Shown here one piece after another: positions 1 through 8,661 of a stretch of DNA of 64,000 nucleotides. Source of the DNA: Salipaludibacillus keqinensis (lineage in GTDB: Bacteria > Bacillota > Bacilli > Bacillales > Salisediminibacteriaceae); assembly GCF_003226325.1 (NCBI RefSeq), contig NZ_PDOD01000002.1, forward strand, positions 248,001 through 312,000. Direction: 5' to 3'. Both the position numbers and the translations under genes were made by a program. The number at the start of each line of letters is the position of its first letter. The stretch's first letter is position 1. Below the pieces are notes generated by a model, which searched no databases, was not told where the DNA came from, and was given only the letters and a program-made list of their open reading frames with translations.

Positions 1-184
1 GTTGAAAAACTGGGATATTTAAGTTTTCAGCAGCCTGTTTGACTGGTGGCGGTGTGAGTACTTGTTTCCTGCCTTTAGGCCGATCCGGTTGAGTCACAAC
101 CAGTGCGATCTCATAGCCACGATCTACCATTTTATGTAATACCGGCACAGCGAAGTCCGGTGTCCCCATAAATACTATTTTCAT
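1..184 (-). CDS. fmt: Methionyl-tRNA formyltransferase, N-terminal part
   Basis: Partial gene that runs off the left edge. About 61 residues are visible, beginning [16 protein letters not shown], the typical start of Fmt. Fmt uses 10-formyltetrahydrofolate to formylate the initiator Met-tRNA in the cytoplasm. An AAGGAG ribosome binding site lies just upstream of the ATG. Only 19 bases separate it from the priA stop, so the two are probably co-transcribed. In B. subtilis def (peptide deformylase) lies between priA and fmt; here there is no room for it. Confidence 0.95.
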   Translation of the reverse strand, partial: MKIVFMGTPDFAVPVLHKMVDRGYEIALVVTQPDRPKGRKQVLTPPPVKQAAENLNIPVFQ

Positions 185-203
185 ATTCACTCTCTCCTTC
201 TAG

Positions 204-2642
204 CTACAGCATCATATATGGATTTGTATCAATCGTAATCGCTAAACCTGTTCGAGCCATCTCTCCTTGATACGTTTTAATGACTTCTTGCAACGTTTCA
301 GTCAGTTTCGGCTCAACTTTATATTTTATCATGCATTGATAGCGATATCTATCCTTGATCCGTGGGATGGCTGAAGCTACGGGTCCATAAATCATCGTCT
401 CGGTGGAAAGATGATTCTTTAAAAATCCGGTAATTTTTTCTGTAACTGAAACGACCCGATCTAATTGTTCATCGCTCACGTGGATGATCACCAAGAAATA
501 ATAAGGAGGATATCCTCCCTGTTTACGTATGTTCATTTCCTTGTCAAAGAAAGAGAGATAGTCATGAGACTTCACATCCATGATGCTGTAATGATCAGGT
601 GTATAGGTCTGTACTAACACTTCGCCAGTCTTCTCATGTCTTCCTGCTCTTCCGCTCACTTGAGTCAATAATTGGAACGTTCTTTCACTCGAACGAAAAT
701 CGGGTAAGTGGAGCATGGAATCGGCCGCCAATACACCAACAAGAGTGATATTAGGAAAATCAAGACCTTTTGCAATCATTTGTGTCCCTAAAAGAATATC
801 TCCCTTTCCTTCTCCGAACTGCTGAAGAAGCTTTTCATGGGAGCCTTTGCGACGGGTGGTATCTACATCCATCCGAATCACCCGAATCTCAGGGAAAATC
901 TTCAGGATCTCTTCTTCAACTTTCTGAGTTCCAGTCCCAAAAAAGCGGATCGAATCACTACTGCATTCAGGACAAATGCTAGGAATGGTCTCAATATGAC
1001 CACAATAGTGACACTGTAAAGATTGATTCGACCGGTGATAGGTTAAAGAAATATCACAGTGAGGACATTCAGCCACATACCCACAGTCTCGACACATTAT
1101 AAATGTTGAATACCCTCGTCGATTCAAAAACAAGACGGTTTGTTCCTGTTTATCTTTTCTGTCCTGAATGGCCGAGAGTAATTGATTAGAAAACATGGAA
1201 CGATTGCCGTTCCTTAACTCTTCTCGCATATCCACTAAGGAAACTTGTGGCATCTGCACATCATTCACCCGTTTTTCCATGGTTAACAGATGATAGACCC
1301 CCTTTTGGGCGCGGGCATAACTTTCAAGCGACGGGGTGGCGCTTCCCAAAATGACTGGACAATTGTAAAACTGTCCTCGTTTAATCGCTACTTGTCTTGC
1401 ATGATAGCGGGGGACCTCTTCTTGTTTGTAGCTTGTTTCGTGCTCTTCATCGATAATCACAATTCCTAAGTTCTCAAATGGGGCAAAGATGGCCGATCGT
1501 GCACCAACAGCCACATCTACTTTTCCTTCGCGAATCTTTAACCACTCATCATACTTTTCACCCTTTGAAAGGGCACTGTGCAGCACAGCAACTCTTGAGC
1601 CGAACCGTCCTTTAAATCGTGTGACCATTTGCGGAGTTAAAGAGATTTCAGGTACGAGAACAATGGCTTCTTTCCCTTTTTTCAGAGCGTAATCAATTGC
1701 TTGAAGGTAAATTTCTGTCTTTCCGCTCCCTGTGACCCCTCGTAATAAGAACGTTTCATGTCTTTCTTCTAGTAAAGATGAAAGGATAGGATCAAGCGCT
1801 TGTTGTTGTTCGTCCATCAACGTTAGAGGTTGGGACTGTTCAAAAGTCCGTCCTTCATAAGGATCTCGATCGACCACTTGTTCCGCCTTGATTAACAGTC
1901 CCTTTTTCACCATTTCTTGTACCGTTTGCCTCGAGACGCCAGCTCGATCCAATAGCTGGACCAATGGGATTTTTTCATGAGTAGCTAAATTTTCACTGAA
2001 ATAAGCTAACAACTTCTTTTGCTTTTCCGCACGAGCAGTTAACGTTTCTGAAGCTTGGGCCAGTTCTTGACTCGTTTTTTCCGTAAAGACGACCATTTGC
2101 TTCTTTTTTGTTTCATTTGTCATAACTAGTGGAGTGACGGAGAGAACGCCATCTTTTACAGCTTTCATCATCTGTTTCTTGTCTTCGTCATTCGCTTGTT
2201 TGCGCCATTCGTCCCAGTTTTCTATCTCTTTGTCATCTTTAAAAAACTGTTGCAAAGATAAAGGAAGTTCATTCAGAATCTCAGGTGATTTTAGGGAAAG
2301 CTTCTTTTGATATTTCGCTCGCATAGCTGCAGGTAGCATGGATTTTAATACGGATATATGAAAAGATAACGTGTCGTCTTTAATCCATTTCGATAATTCA
2401 AGCAACTCCTCCGTTAAAGGAGGGTAAAGATCGATCAATTCAGCTAAAGGTTTTAATTTGCCTCGATCATAATCCGTATGATCATCCGTTGCCAGCACAA
2501 ATCCTTGAACCTTTCTTGGCCCAAACGAAACATTCACGCGCATCCCCGGAACGATGGCATCCTCAAACTCAGCCGGTACAAGGTAATCAAACACACGATC
2601 CGTTTGGTTCACTGCTACATCCACAATGACTTTAGCGATCAT
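204..2642 (-). CDS. priA: Primosomal protein N', replication restart helicase PriA
   Basis: An 812-residue superfamily 2 DNA helicase that reloads the replisome at stalled forks. Visible features are the N-terminal 3'-DNA-binding domain, a Walker A motif GVTGSGKT near residues 302-309, a DEEH box near residue 397, and eight zinc-binding cysteines (CRDCG, CPHC, CHYCG, CPEC) at about residues 520-565, followed by the second helicase lobe. Length is normal for Bacillus PriA. Its ATG directly abuts the coaBC stop codon, which suggests translational coupling in a coaBC-priA-fmt unit. Confidence 0.97.
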   Translation of the reverse strand: MIAKVIVDVAVNQTDRVFDYLVPAEFEDAIVPGMRVNVSFGPRKVQGFVLATDDHTDYDRGKLKPLAELIDLYPPLTEELLELSKWIKDDTLSFHISVLKSMLPAAMRAKYQKKLSLKSPEILNELPLSLQQFFKDDKEIENWDEWRKQANDEDKKQMMKAVKDGVLSVTPLVMTNETKKKQMVVFTEKTSQELAQASETLTARAEKQKKLLAYFSENLATHEKIPLVQLLDRAGVSRQTVQEMVKKGLLIKAEQVVDRDPYEGRTFEQSQPLTLMDEQQQALDPILSSLLEERHETFLLRGVTGSGKTEIYLQAIDYALKKGKEAIVLVPEISLTPQMVTRFKGRFGSRVAVLHSALSKGEKYDEWLKIREGKVDVAVGARSAIFAPFENLGIVIIDEEHETSYKQEEVPRYHARQVAIKRGQFYNCPVILGSATPSLESYARAQKGVYHLLTMEKRVNDVQMPQVSLVDMREELRNGNRSMFSNQLLSAIQDRKDKQEQTVLFLNRRGYSTFIMCRDCGYVAECPHCDISLTYHRSNQSLQCHYCGHIETIPSICPECSSDSIRFFGTGTQKVEEEILKIFPEIRVIRMDVDTTRRKGSHEKLLQQFGEGKGDILLGTQMIAKGLDFPNITLVGVLAADSMLHLPDFRSSERTFQLLTQVSGRAGRHEKTGEVLVQTYTPDHYSIMDVKSHDYLSFFDKEMNIRKQGGYPPYYFLVIIHVSDEQLDRVVSVTEKITGFLKNHLSTETMIYGPVASAIPRIKDRYRYQCMIKYKVEPKLTETLQEVIKTYQGEMARTGLAITIDTNPYMML

Positions 2643-3848
2643 TTATTGCCCCTCCAAAAGAGGTTTAATATGGTCTAACAGTTGACTTGCTGCGTCTTTT
2701 TTTGTAGTAAGAGGAATCGATGCTTCGTTCCCATTCGCGAAATAGAGAGTTAACGCATTTGTGTCTCCTTGAAATCCTGAGCCTGCTTCCGTAACGGAAT
2801 TGGCCGCAATGACATCAAGGTTTTTCGCTGCAATCTTCTTTTTAGCATTTTCTTCAATATTTTCTGATTCCGCCGCGAAACCGACCAAGAGTTGTCCTGT
2901 TTTCTGGGAACCAAGCGTTTTCAAGATATCTGTCGTTCGTTCCATTTCCACTTCAATATTTCCATCTGATTTCTTCATTTTATTAGTGAATGTATGTTTA
3001 GGGCGGTAATCAGCGACGGCTGCAGCTTTAATCACCACGTTAGTGTGAGCATATCGGGAAACCACGGCGTCATACATTTCTTGCGCTGTTCGAACAGAAA
3101 CGACTTGAACTCCATGAGGTTGCGGTAACGAGCTAGGTCCCGTTACAAGAGTAACGTTTGCTCCTCTTGCTGCCGCCATTTCAGCAATGGCATACCCCAT
3201 TTTTCCTGAAGAACGATTAGAGAAAAAACGGACAGGATCAATTTCCTCTTGCGTTGGACCGGCAGTGACCAGGACATTTTTTCCGTGCCAAAGTTTATTT
3301 TCCCGACGGATAAAATGATGATCAACCATCGCTAATAAATCTTCTGGTTCGGCCATTCGACCTTTCCCTTCATATCCGCAGGCTAAATACCCTTCATCTG
3401 GTTCTATAAAGGTATAGCCGAACGTCTTTAATGTTTCCATGTTTTTTTCTACGGCTGGGTGAGCATACATATGTACATTCATAGCTGGAGCAATCATGAC
3501 TGGGGCTGTCGTAGCCATGACAGTCGTCGTCACCATATCATCGGCAATCCCATTGGCTAATTTCCCGATGACATTGGCTGTAGCTGGGGCGATCATAACC
3601 AAGTCAGCCCAATCGGCAATGTCGATATGAGCGATTTTCTCTGGATTGGGTTCGGTAAATGTATCTATGTATACATGGTCTCTTGATAAAGCTTGAAAGG
3701 TTAGCGGGGTAACAAATTCTCTTGCTGAACTGGTCATGACTACTTTTACTTCGTACCCTTGTTGTACGAGTTTACTTGTTAAAGCAGCTGCCTTAAAAAC
3801 TGCAATACCACCCGTAACGCATAATAAAATTCGTTTATGTTTGTTCAT
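2643..3848 (-). CDS. coaBC: Bifunctional phosphopantothenoylcysteine decarboxylase / phosphopantothenate-cysteine ligase
   Basis: A coenzyme A biosynthesis enzyme of about 401 residues. The N-terminal CoaC half is a flavoprotein beginning KRILLCVTGGIAVFKA, with the PAMN motif and the conserved ACGYEGKGRM active-site loop. The C-terminal CoaB half begins near GKNVLVTAGPTQEEIDPVR and makes the CTP-dependent ligase. I chose the ATG at 3848 because GGAGG stands about 8 bases upstream; the longer frame to 3884 has no such site. It precedes priA without a gap. A candidate promoter is given separately. Confidence 0.95.
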   Translation of the reverse strand: MNKHKRILLCVTGGIAVFKAAALTSKLVQQGYEVKVVMTSSAREFVTPLTFQALSRDHVYIDTFTEPNPEKIAHIDIADWADLVMIAPATANVIGKLANGIADDMVTTTVMATTAPVMIAPAMNVHMYAHPAVEKNMETLKTFGYTFIEPDEGYLACGYEGKGRMAEPEDLLAMVDHHFIRRENKLWHGKNVLVTAGPTQEEIDPVRFFSNRSSGKMGYAIAEMAAARGANVTLVTGPSSLPQPHGVQVVSVRTAQEMYDAVVSRYAHTNVVIKAAAVADYRPKHTFTNKMKKSDGNIEVEMERTTDILKTLGSQKTGQLLVGFAAESENIEENAKKKIAAKNLDVIAANSVTEAGSGFQGDTNALTLYFANGNEASIPLTTKKDAASQLLDHIKPLLEGQ

Positions 3849-3913
3849 ATCCTTCGCCTCCGATAACAGGAATCCTTGTCTCATTGCATTTAAGTTCCTC
3901 TAATAATAAAACA

Positions 3914-3942
3914 TAGATAGTTTCTTTTTTCGCAAAAGTTAA
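3914..3942 (-). promoter_or_regulatory. Candidate SigA promoter for coaBC-priA-fmt
   Basis: Read on the minus strand: -35 TTAACT (3937-3942), a 17-base spacer, and -10 TATCTA (3914-3919). It is about 65 bases upstream of the coaBC start. The -10 is imperfect, so this is a moderate call. Confidence 0.4.
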
Positions 3943-3974
3943 TTTATTCGTGAACCTAGGTAAACTCGCACACG

Positions 3975-4186
3975 TTGGCGACGTTCACTTCTTATTCTAA
4001 ATCTGTTCGTCGCTAATCTCGAATGTTGGCGACGTTCACACCTTATTCTAAATCTGTGCGTCGTTAATCTCACATGTTAGCGACGTTCAAACCTTATTCT
4101 AAATCTGTGCGTCGCTAATCTTGCATGTTGGCGACGTTCAAATCTTATTCTAAATCTGTGCGTCGTTAATCTCACATGTTGGCGAC
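3975..4186. repeat. 51-bp tandem repeat with internal inverted arms, about 4.2 copies
   Basis: TTGGCGACGTT (once TTAGCGACGTT) begins at 3975, 4026, 4077, 4128 and 4179, an exact 51-base period. Each full unit also carries CGTCGCTAA or CGTCGTTAA about 33 bases after the first arm. GCGACG and CGTCGC are complementary, so each unit can fold into a stem with a loop of about 24 bases enclosing TTATTCTAAATCTG. The block fills the gap between the rpoZ terminator and the coaBC promoter. I see no reading frame of note. Confidence 0.85.
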
Positions 4187-4261
4187 GTGTTTCAAAAATA
4201 TTCTCATGGATATCTACTCTCTCTTCTATACGATACCGAAAAAAGACAAGAAAGACAAAAG

Positions 4262-4289
4262 AAAAAACAACCTAATAATCAGGTTGTTT
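4262..4289 (-). terminator. Intrinsic terminator overlapping the rpoZ stop codon
   Basis: On the minus strand AAACAACCT and AGGTTGTTT form a 9-bp stem with a short loop, followed by TTTTC. The first arm contains the last codons of rpoZ, so transcription of yicC-remA-gmk-rpoZ ends at the stop codon. Confidence 0.8.
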
Positions 4290-4497
4290 CTTCATCTTCT
4301 TTTATTTCGTATGTTAAATGCTCTGACTCAATTTCTTCTAGTGCTTTTCCAACAAAATTAACGGACTTAGACTCACTGGTCTTTTGAAATAGTTCTGGAT
4401 GTTCTCGAAGTTGCCTTGCTCTGAGAGCGGACACTGTAACTAGTGTGTACTTCGAATTAATTTTCGTCATTAACGAATCAATGGATGGTTGTAACAT
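4279..4497 (-). CDS. rpoZ: DNA-directed RNA polymerase omega subunit
   Basis: A 72-residue protein starting [20 protein letters not shown], the signature of Bacillus omega. It helps fold and assemble the beta' subunit of RNA polymerase. The start at 4497 is chosen because GAGGAG stands 7 bases upstream and the sequence then aligns with known omega; the frame extends 5 codons further without support. It follows gmk by 4 bases and is the last gene of its operon. Confidence 0.95.
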   Translation of the reverse strand: MLQPSIDSLMTKINSKYTLVTVSALRARQLREHPELFQKTSESKSVNFVGKALEEIESEHLTYEIKEDEETT

Positions 4498-4501
4498 GAT
4501 A

Positions 4502-5113
4502 TCACTCCTCAACTAGTTCTTTATAAAGATGGATCAATCGTTCTTTCTTACAATTCTCGGCAGTTACGATCGATTTTATCCGTTCCACTGCAAGTTCCAC
4601 TTCATCATTTTCAACGACATAGTCGTATTTATCCATCAAATCGATTTCATCTTTGGCAATTGTCATCCTACTGTCAATCAAATCTTGTGACTCTGTTCCT
4701 CTGCCTTCGATGCGATTTCTTAGTTCTTTAATGCTCGGTGGCATAAGGAAAATAAAAACACCTTCTGGAAACGTTTCTTTCACCTGTAATGCCCCTTGAA
4801 CTTCAATTTCCAAAATGACGTCATGACCTTTTGCAATCGTGTCTTCCACATATTGACGTGGTGTTCCATAATAGTTATCCACATATTGAGCATACTCTAA
4901 TAATTCATTTTCCCGAATCATTCTTTCAAACTCCTGTTTCGATTTGAAAAAATAACTCACCCCGTCTTCTTCACCTGCACGTGGGTTTCGTGTCGTAGCC
5001 GAAACAGAATATTGAATATGAGTATCGTGTTTCCTTAGTGCTCCGCAAACTGTTCCTTTTCCTACTCCAGAAGGACCAGAAAGGACAATTAACAGACCTT
5101 TTTCTCTTCTCAT
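4502..5113 (-). CDS. gmk: Guanylate kinase
   Basis: A kinase of about 203 residues that converts GMP to GDP with ATP. It starts [21 protein letters not shown], which contains the P-loop, followed by [14 protein letters not shown] and the GMP-binding region [10 protein letters not shown]. The ATG at 5113 has GGAGG 5 bases upstream; the longer frame to 5152 adds 13 residues not found in the family. It shares an operon with remA upstream and rpoZ downstream, as in B. subtilis, but a hairpin and a possible promoter lie in the 138-base gap to remA. Confidence 0.96.
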   Translation of the reverse strand: MRREKGLLIVLSGPSGVGKGTVCGALRKHDTHIQYSVSATTRNPRAGEEDGVSYFFKSKQEFERMIRENELLEYAQYVDNYYGTPRQYVEDTIAKGHDVILEIEVQGALQVKETFPEGVFIFLMPPSIKELRNRIEGRGTESQDLIDSRMTIAKDEIDLMDKYDYVVENDEVELAVERIKSIVTAENCKKERLIHLYKELVEE

Positions 5114-5142
5114 ATGAACCTCCAGCTTTCTTTGATCACTAC

Positions 5143-5177
5143 ATTCTATCACGTTTTTATACCTTTAGGAAAGGTAT
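5143..5177 (-). promoter_or_regulatory. Candidate gmk promoter with an overlapping palindrome
   Basis: Positions 5159-5177 form an inverted repeat with 8-base arms ATACCTTT and AAAGGTAT around 3 bases. On the minus strand it is followed about 10 bases later by a -10-like TAGAAT (5143-5148), with a weak -35 inside the palindrome. It could be an internal promoter with an operator, or simply a hairpin in the operon mRNA. Confidence 0.35.
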
Positions 5178-5211
5178 TCTTCAGTAGAGCTTATTTTTAG
5201 AACAAGCTGAA

Positions 5212-5234
5212 TGCCACCGGGAAATCCGGTGGCA
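5212..5234 (-). terminator. Perfect 9-bp hairpin between remA and gmk
   Basis: TGCCACCGG and CCGGTGGCA flank a 5-base loop. On the minus strand the downstream sequence is TTCAGC, not a T-run, so it is a weak terminator at best. It may instead be an attenuator or processing structure that lowers gmk-rpoZ expression relative to yicC-remA. Confidence 0.5.
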
Positions 5235-5251
5235 CCGTTTCGCTTGTGAGA

Positions 5252-5515
5252 TTAATCTTCCGAAGCGTCTTCTTTACTAGTGATGACACGTTGAGCAACG
5301 GTTTCTGGCTGGACTGCTGAAAGAATAACGTGATCACTGTCCGCAATAATTACCGCACGAGTACGTCGACCGTACGTCGCATCAACGAGCATATTTCTTT
5401 CTCTCGCGTCAGAAATAATTCGTTTAATTGGTGCTGATTCTGGGCTTACAATCGAAATAATTCTATTAGCTGAAACAATATTTCCAAATCCTATATTAAT
5501 AAGTTTAATATCCAA
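5252..5515 (-). CDS. remA: Extracellular matrix regulator RemA (DUF370, YlzA)
   Basis: An 87-residue protein, [20 protein letters not shown], matching RemA through most of its length, including the [17 protein letters not shown] region. In B. subtilis RemA is a DNA-binding activator of biofilm matrix operons and osmoprotection genes. It sits between yicC and gmk as in other Bacillaceae. The last 10 or so residues are acidic (EDASED). Confidence 0.93.
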   Translation of the reverse strand: MDIKLINIGFGNIVSANRIISIVSPESAPIKRIISDARERNMLVDATYGRRTRAVIIADSDHVILSAVQPETVAQRVITSKEDASED

Positions 5516-5557
5516 TGGTCAGTCTCCTATCTCTATTCTAAATTTTGCGGTGTTATC

Positions 5558-6439
5558 TTACTCTACATTTTGTACTTGTTCTTTGATCTTCTCTAACTCA
5601 GCTTTCAGATTCACGACGGTTTGACTAATTTCTAAATGATTCGCTTTTGATCCAATTGTGTTTGTTTCTCTATTCAATTCTTGAACGAGAAAATCTAATT
5701 TTCTTCCTACCACATGGGCATCATTTAAAATGGTCATAAATTGTTTCACGTGACTATCAATCCGAGTTAATTCTTCTTCTATGTCTGATTTGTCGGCAAA
5801 AACGGAAACTTCTGTTAAAATCCGTGATTGATCGATATCCAAATCACTACCTACGAAATCTTCTACCTTTTTTAACAGCCGGTCTCTATATTGAGTTTGA
5901 ACCAAAGGGGACAAACCACGAAGTTCATCAACGTATGCTGTTATTTGACTTAATCGATGAACCATATCTTTATGTAACTCTTCGCCTTCTTGTTTACGCA
6001 TGTCTATTAACTGAACGACTGCTTGCTCCACAGCACCCTGAACCATCGTCTCTAGCTCCTCAGAAACGTCATCAGCTTCATTGACGGACACCACTTCCTC
6101 GTGAACGAGCAATTCGTTTACAGGGAATTCCGAAGCTGCTCCTGAAGATTTAATCATTTCTTCATGCATTTCCTGGTATTGTTGAAATAGATCCCAATCA
6201 ATAGACAGCGACCTCTTTACAACCCCCTCACCATGCACATTTAAAAAAACGTCTACCTTCCCCCGCTTCACATACTTGGAAATTTCTTTCTTCATACGGT
6301 CTTCCAAAAAGAATAATTGTCTCGGCATTCGAATGTTCATTTCGCAAAAACGGTGATTTACCGCCTTCATCTCTACTGTCACCTGACAATTGTCATTTTC
6401 CTTAGTGGATCGCCCGTATCCTGTCATACTCATAATCAT
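5558..6439 (-). CDS. yicC: YicC family protein (YloC), probable endoribonuclease
   Basis: A protein of 293 residues. It carries the diagnostic MSMTGYGRS start and the C-terminal LDFLVQELNRETNTIGSKAN motif of the YicC/YloC family, which has been linked to RNA turnover. I chose the ATG at 6439 (MIMSMTGYGR), which has GGATGTG upstream. ATGs at 6433 and 6427 are alternatives; the upstream in-frame ATG at 6454 adds residues that do not match the family. It is the first gene of yicC-remA-gmk-rpoZ and is divergent from rqcH. Confidence 0.9.
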   Translation of the reverse strand: MIMSMTGYGRSTKENDNCQVTVEMKAVNHRFCEMNIRMPRQLFFLEDRMKKEISKYVKRGKVDVFLNVHGEGVVKRSLSIDWDLFQQYQEMHEEMIKSSGAASEFPVNELLVHEEVVSVNEADDVSEELETMVQGAVEQAVVQLIDMRKQEGEELHKDMVHRLSQITAYVDELRGLSPLVQTQYRDRLLKKVEDFVGSDLDIDQSRILTEVSVFADKSDIEEELTRIDSHVKQFMTILNDAHVVGRKLDFLVQELNRETNTIGSKANHLEISQTVVNLKAELEKIKEQVQNVE

Positions 6440-6461
6440 TTCTATCACATCCACAATCTAT

Positions 6462-6490
6462 ATTCTAAACAATTTTCTAGCTAACAACAA
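6462..6490 (-). promoter_or_regulatory. SigA-type promoter for yicC-remA-gmk-rpoZ
   Basis: Minus strand: -35 TTGTTG (6485-6490), a 17-base spacer, -10 TAGAAT (6462-6467). Transcription would start near 6455, giving a short leader. It lies back to back with the rqcH promoter. Confidence 0.6.
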
Positions 6491-6552
6491 GGGGAGTATG
6501 TGAATTAACTGTATATCTTCAGTGGAGCTGAATGAAAATGAATGTTTTTATT

Positions 6553-6580
6553 TTTTAACTGTCATGTATTTTGCTATAAT
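6553..6580 (+). promoter_or_regulatory. Extended -10 promoter for rqcH
   Basis: TGCTATAAT at 6572-6580 is a perfect extended -10 element; the -35 region (TTTTAA) is weak. The start site near 6587 gives a leader of about 93 bases. The leader contains a small inverted repeat, GAGCC and GGCTC, near 6604-6627. Confidence 0.6.
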
Positions 6581-6679
6581 GTACAAGCGGTGAATCATGA
6601 ACTGAGCCTTGAAGACTCTAACGGCTCTGAGGCTAGAAGATCAAAGAAATACTTACTTATAACTAAAGGAGGTGTCCTC

Positions 6680-8398
6680 ATGTCATTTGATGGCATTGTA
6701 ACAAAAGCGGTCACCGATCAATTAAAAGAAACGATTGTTAGCGGAAGAATTGCTAAAATTCATCAGCCTTTTCCTACTGACTTAATGATGACGGTCCGGG
6801 CTAACGGAAAAAACCATTCCTTGTTTTTTTCAGTGAACCCCTCTTTTGCCCGTTTTCATTTAACAAATATTAAATTTGAGAATCCTCAAGAACCACCTAT
6901 GTTTTGTATGGTGCTAAGAAAACACTTAGAGGGTAGTATTCTAGAGAGCATCGAACAAGATGGATTAGAGAGGATCATCACCTTTTCTTTCAAAGGGCGA
7001 AATGAATTAGGAGATGTCTCCTACAAAAAATTAATTCTTGAACTCATGGGAAGACATAGTAACATTATTTTTCTAGACAAAGAAAACGACGTGATTCTAG
7101 ACAGCATTAAACATATTCCACCGTCTGTCTCGCAATATCGTACCGTATTACCAGGACAGTCTTATAAAGAACCGCCTCATCAAGATAAATTAAATCCCCT
7201 TGAAATGAATGAGGAATTGTTATTAAAGAAGTTAGATTATAATAGAGGAAAGATGGACCAGCAATTGAGAGATCAGTTTAGCGGGTTATCCCCTCAAGTC
7301 ATTAAAGAGATTCTTTATCAAGCGAAATTTACAAACCGCGACACGTTGCCACCTGCTTTCCTAAAGGTGTTAGCACCTGTACGCGAGCAAAACTATGCTC
7401 CATTTATGATCACGAACTCTGCAAAAGATGCCTTTTCAGTGATTCCTTTAGACCATTTAGATGGAGACCGCCAGCAATTTGATAGCGTCCACGAGATGTT
7501 GGATCGGTATTTTGTTGATAAGGCCGAACGAGACCGGGTGAAACAAAAAGCCTACGATTTAGAAAGGTTTTTGAGAAATGAGTATCAAAAAAATAAAAAG
7601 AAAATAGCTAAATTAGAGAATACATTAAAAGATGCAGACAAAGCAAAAAAACAACAAAAATATGGAGAGTTACTGACAGCTCACATGCACCTTGTGAAAC
7701 CTGGCCAAAAGGAAGTCTCTGTCATTGATTATTATGACCCTGATCAGAAAGAAATCACCATCCCTTTAAACGTTCAAAAGTCCGCGTCGGATAATGCTCA
7801 GCAATTCTTCAAAAAATACCATAAGTTAAAAAATTCCGTTGCTTATGTAGAAGAGCAGATCAAGGTAGCTACAAAAGAAATGGATTACCTCGATACGATT
7901 ATTCAGCAAGTGGAAATTGCGTCTACAAGAGACTTGGAAGATATTCGTGAGGAACTAGAAAACGGTGGCTACTTAAAGAAAAAGTCATCTGGTAAAAAGA
8001 AGAAAAAACCGTCTAAACCAACAGTGGACCGTTTCGTTTCAAGCGAAGGCGTCGACTTGTATGTCGGTAAAAACAACAAGCAAAATGAATATTTAACAAA
8101 CCGTCTAGCTAGGCAAGACGACACTTGGCTTCACACGAAAGATATCCCAGGTTCCCATGTGATTATTCGCAGCCAAGACTTCGGAGAACAGACGTTATTA
8201 GAAGCAGCCAACCTAGCGGCTTATTTCAGTAAAAGTAGAATGTCTGGACAAGTTCCCGTGGACTACACATTGATTCGTCACGTGAAGAAACCGAACGGTG
8301 CCAAGCCTGGTTACGTTACGTATGACAATCAAACCACGGTATTCGTTACACCGGACGAAGAAACTGTACGTCAATTAAAGCTAAATACTGAGAAGTAA
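6680..8398 (+). CDS. rqcH: Ribosome quality control protein RqcH (NFACT family, YloA)
   Basis: A 572-residue homologue of eukaryotic NEMF/Rqc2. It binds stalled 50S subunits carrying peptidyl-tRNA and directs addition of C-terminal alanine tails. The NFACT-N domain includes LELMGRHSNIIFLD; a helix-hairpin-helix region and a long charged coiled coil (about 320-450) follow; a lysine-rich stretch (KKKSSGKKKKKPSK) precedes the C-terminal NFACT-R domain with DDTWLHTKDIPGSHVII. The start at 6680 has a strong AAAGGAGGTG; the frame is open further upstream but without support. By my count residue 97 is Glu in LERII, where B. subtilis RqcH has the Asp97-Arg98 pair. The plus-strand orientation is opposite to its neighbours. 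Confidence 0.95.
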   Translation: MSFDGIVTKAVTDQLKETIVSGRIAKIHQPFPTDLMMTVRANGKNHSLFFSVNPSFARFHLTNIKFENPQEPPMFCMVLRKHLEGSILESIEQDGLERIITFSFKGRNELGDVSYKKLILELMGRHSNIIFLDKENDVILDSIKHIPPSVSQYRTVLPGQSYKEPPHQDKLNPLEMNEELLLKKLDYNRGKMDQQLRDQFSGLSPQVIKEILYQAKFTNRDTLPPAFLKVLAPVREQNYAPFMITNSAKDAFSVIPLDHLDGDRQQFDSVHEMLDRYFVDKAERDRVKQKAYDLERFLRNEYQKNKKKIAKLENTLKDADKAKKQQKYGELLTAHMHLVKPGQKEVSVIDYYDPDQKEITIPLNVQKSASDNAQQFFKKYHKLKNSVAYVEEQIKVATKEMDYLDTIIQQVEIASTRDLEDIREELENGGYLKKKSSGKKKKKPSKPTVDRFVSSEGVDLYVGKNNKQNEYLTNRLARQDDTWLHTKDIPGSHVIIRSQDFGEQTLLEAANLAAYFSKSRMSGQVPVDYTLIRHVKKPNGAKPGYVTYDNQTTVFVTPDEETVRQLKLNTEK

Positions 8399-8413
8399 TT
8401 TTCGGTAATGATG

Positions 8414-8458
8414 AGCGGGGTCAACATTGTGTTGGCTCCGCTTATTTAATTTTAATTT
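8414..8458 (+). terminator. Intrinsic terminator after rqcH
   Basis: AGCGGGGTCAAC and GTTGGCTCCGCT pair with small internal mismatches around a short loop (8414-8442), followed by TATTTAATTTTAATTT. It starts 16 bases after the stop codon. Confidence 0.8.
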
Positions 8459-8473
8459 GGTCGTGCGGTGTTA

Positions 8474-8494
8474 GTAGCACCTACGTAGCATGAG
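8474..8494. repeat. Short dispersed element, core GTAGCACCTAC
   Basis: The core AGTAGCACCTAC followed by GTAGCATGA is nearly identical to 38471-38491, where CTAGCATGA follows the same core. Related hairpins containing the complement GTAGGTG occur at 35098-35131 and 46624-46653. All four are intergenic. They resemble REP-like short palindromic elements. Confidence 0.55.
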
Positions 8495-8661
8495 ACCCGT
8501 AATTAAAGGTCTTATATGCCTTGAAGATAACTTACTAAATCAGGTATTACATGAGTCAATCTCATAATGCATTTTCTTAATCAAGTCAGAAATGTAGAAT
8601 ATTTAAAGTAATCTTTTAATATTTGGTGATTTAAAATCTACTGATGATGTTGAAAACCTAG

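Noticed and set aside
3975-4186. CRISPR array
   Set aside because: Copies are contiguous with no unique spacers of constant length, and no cas genes are near.
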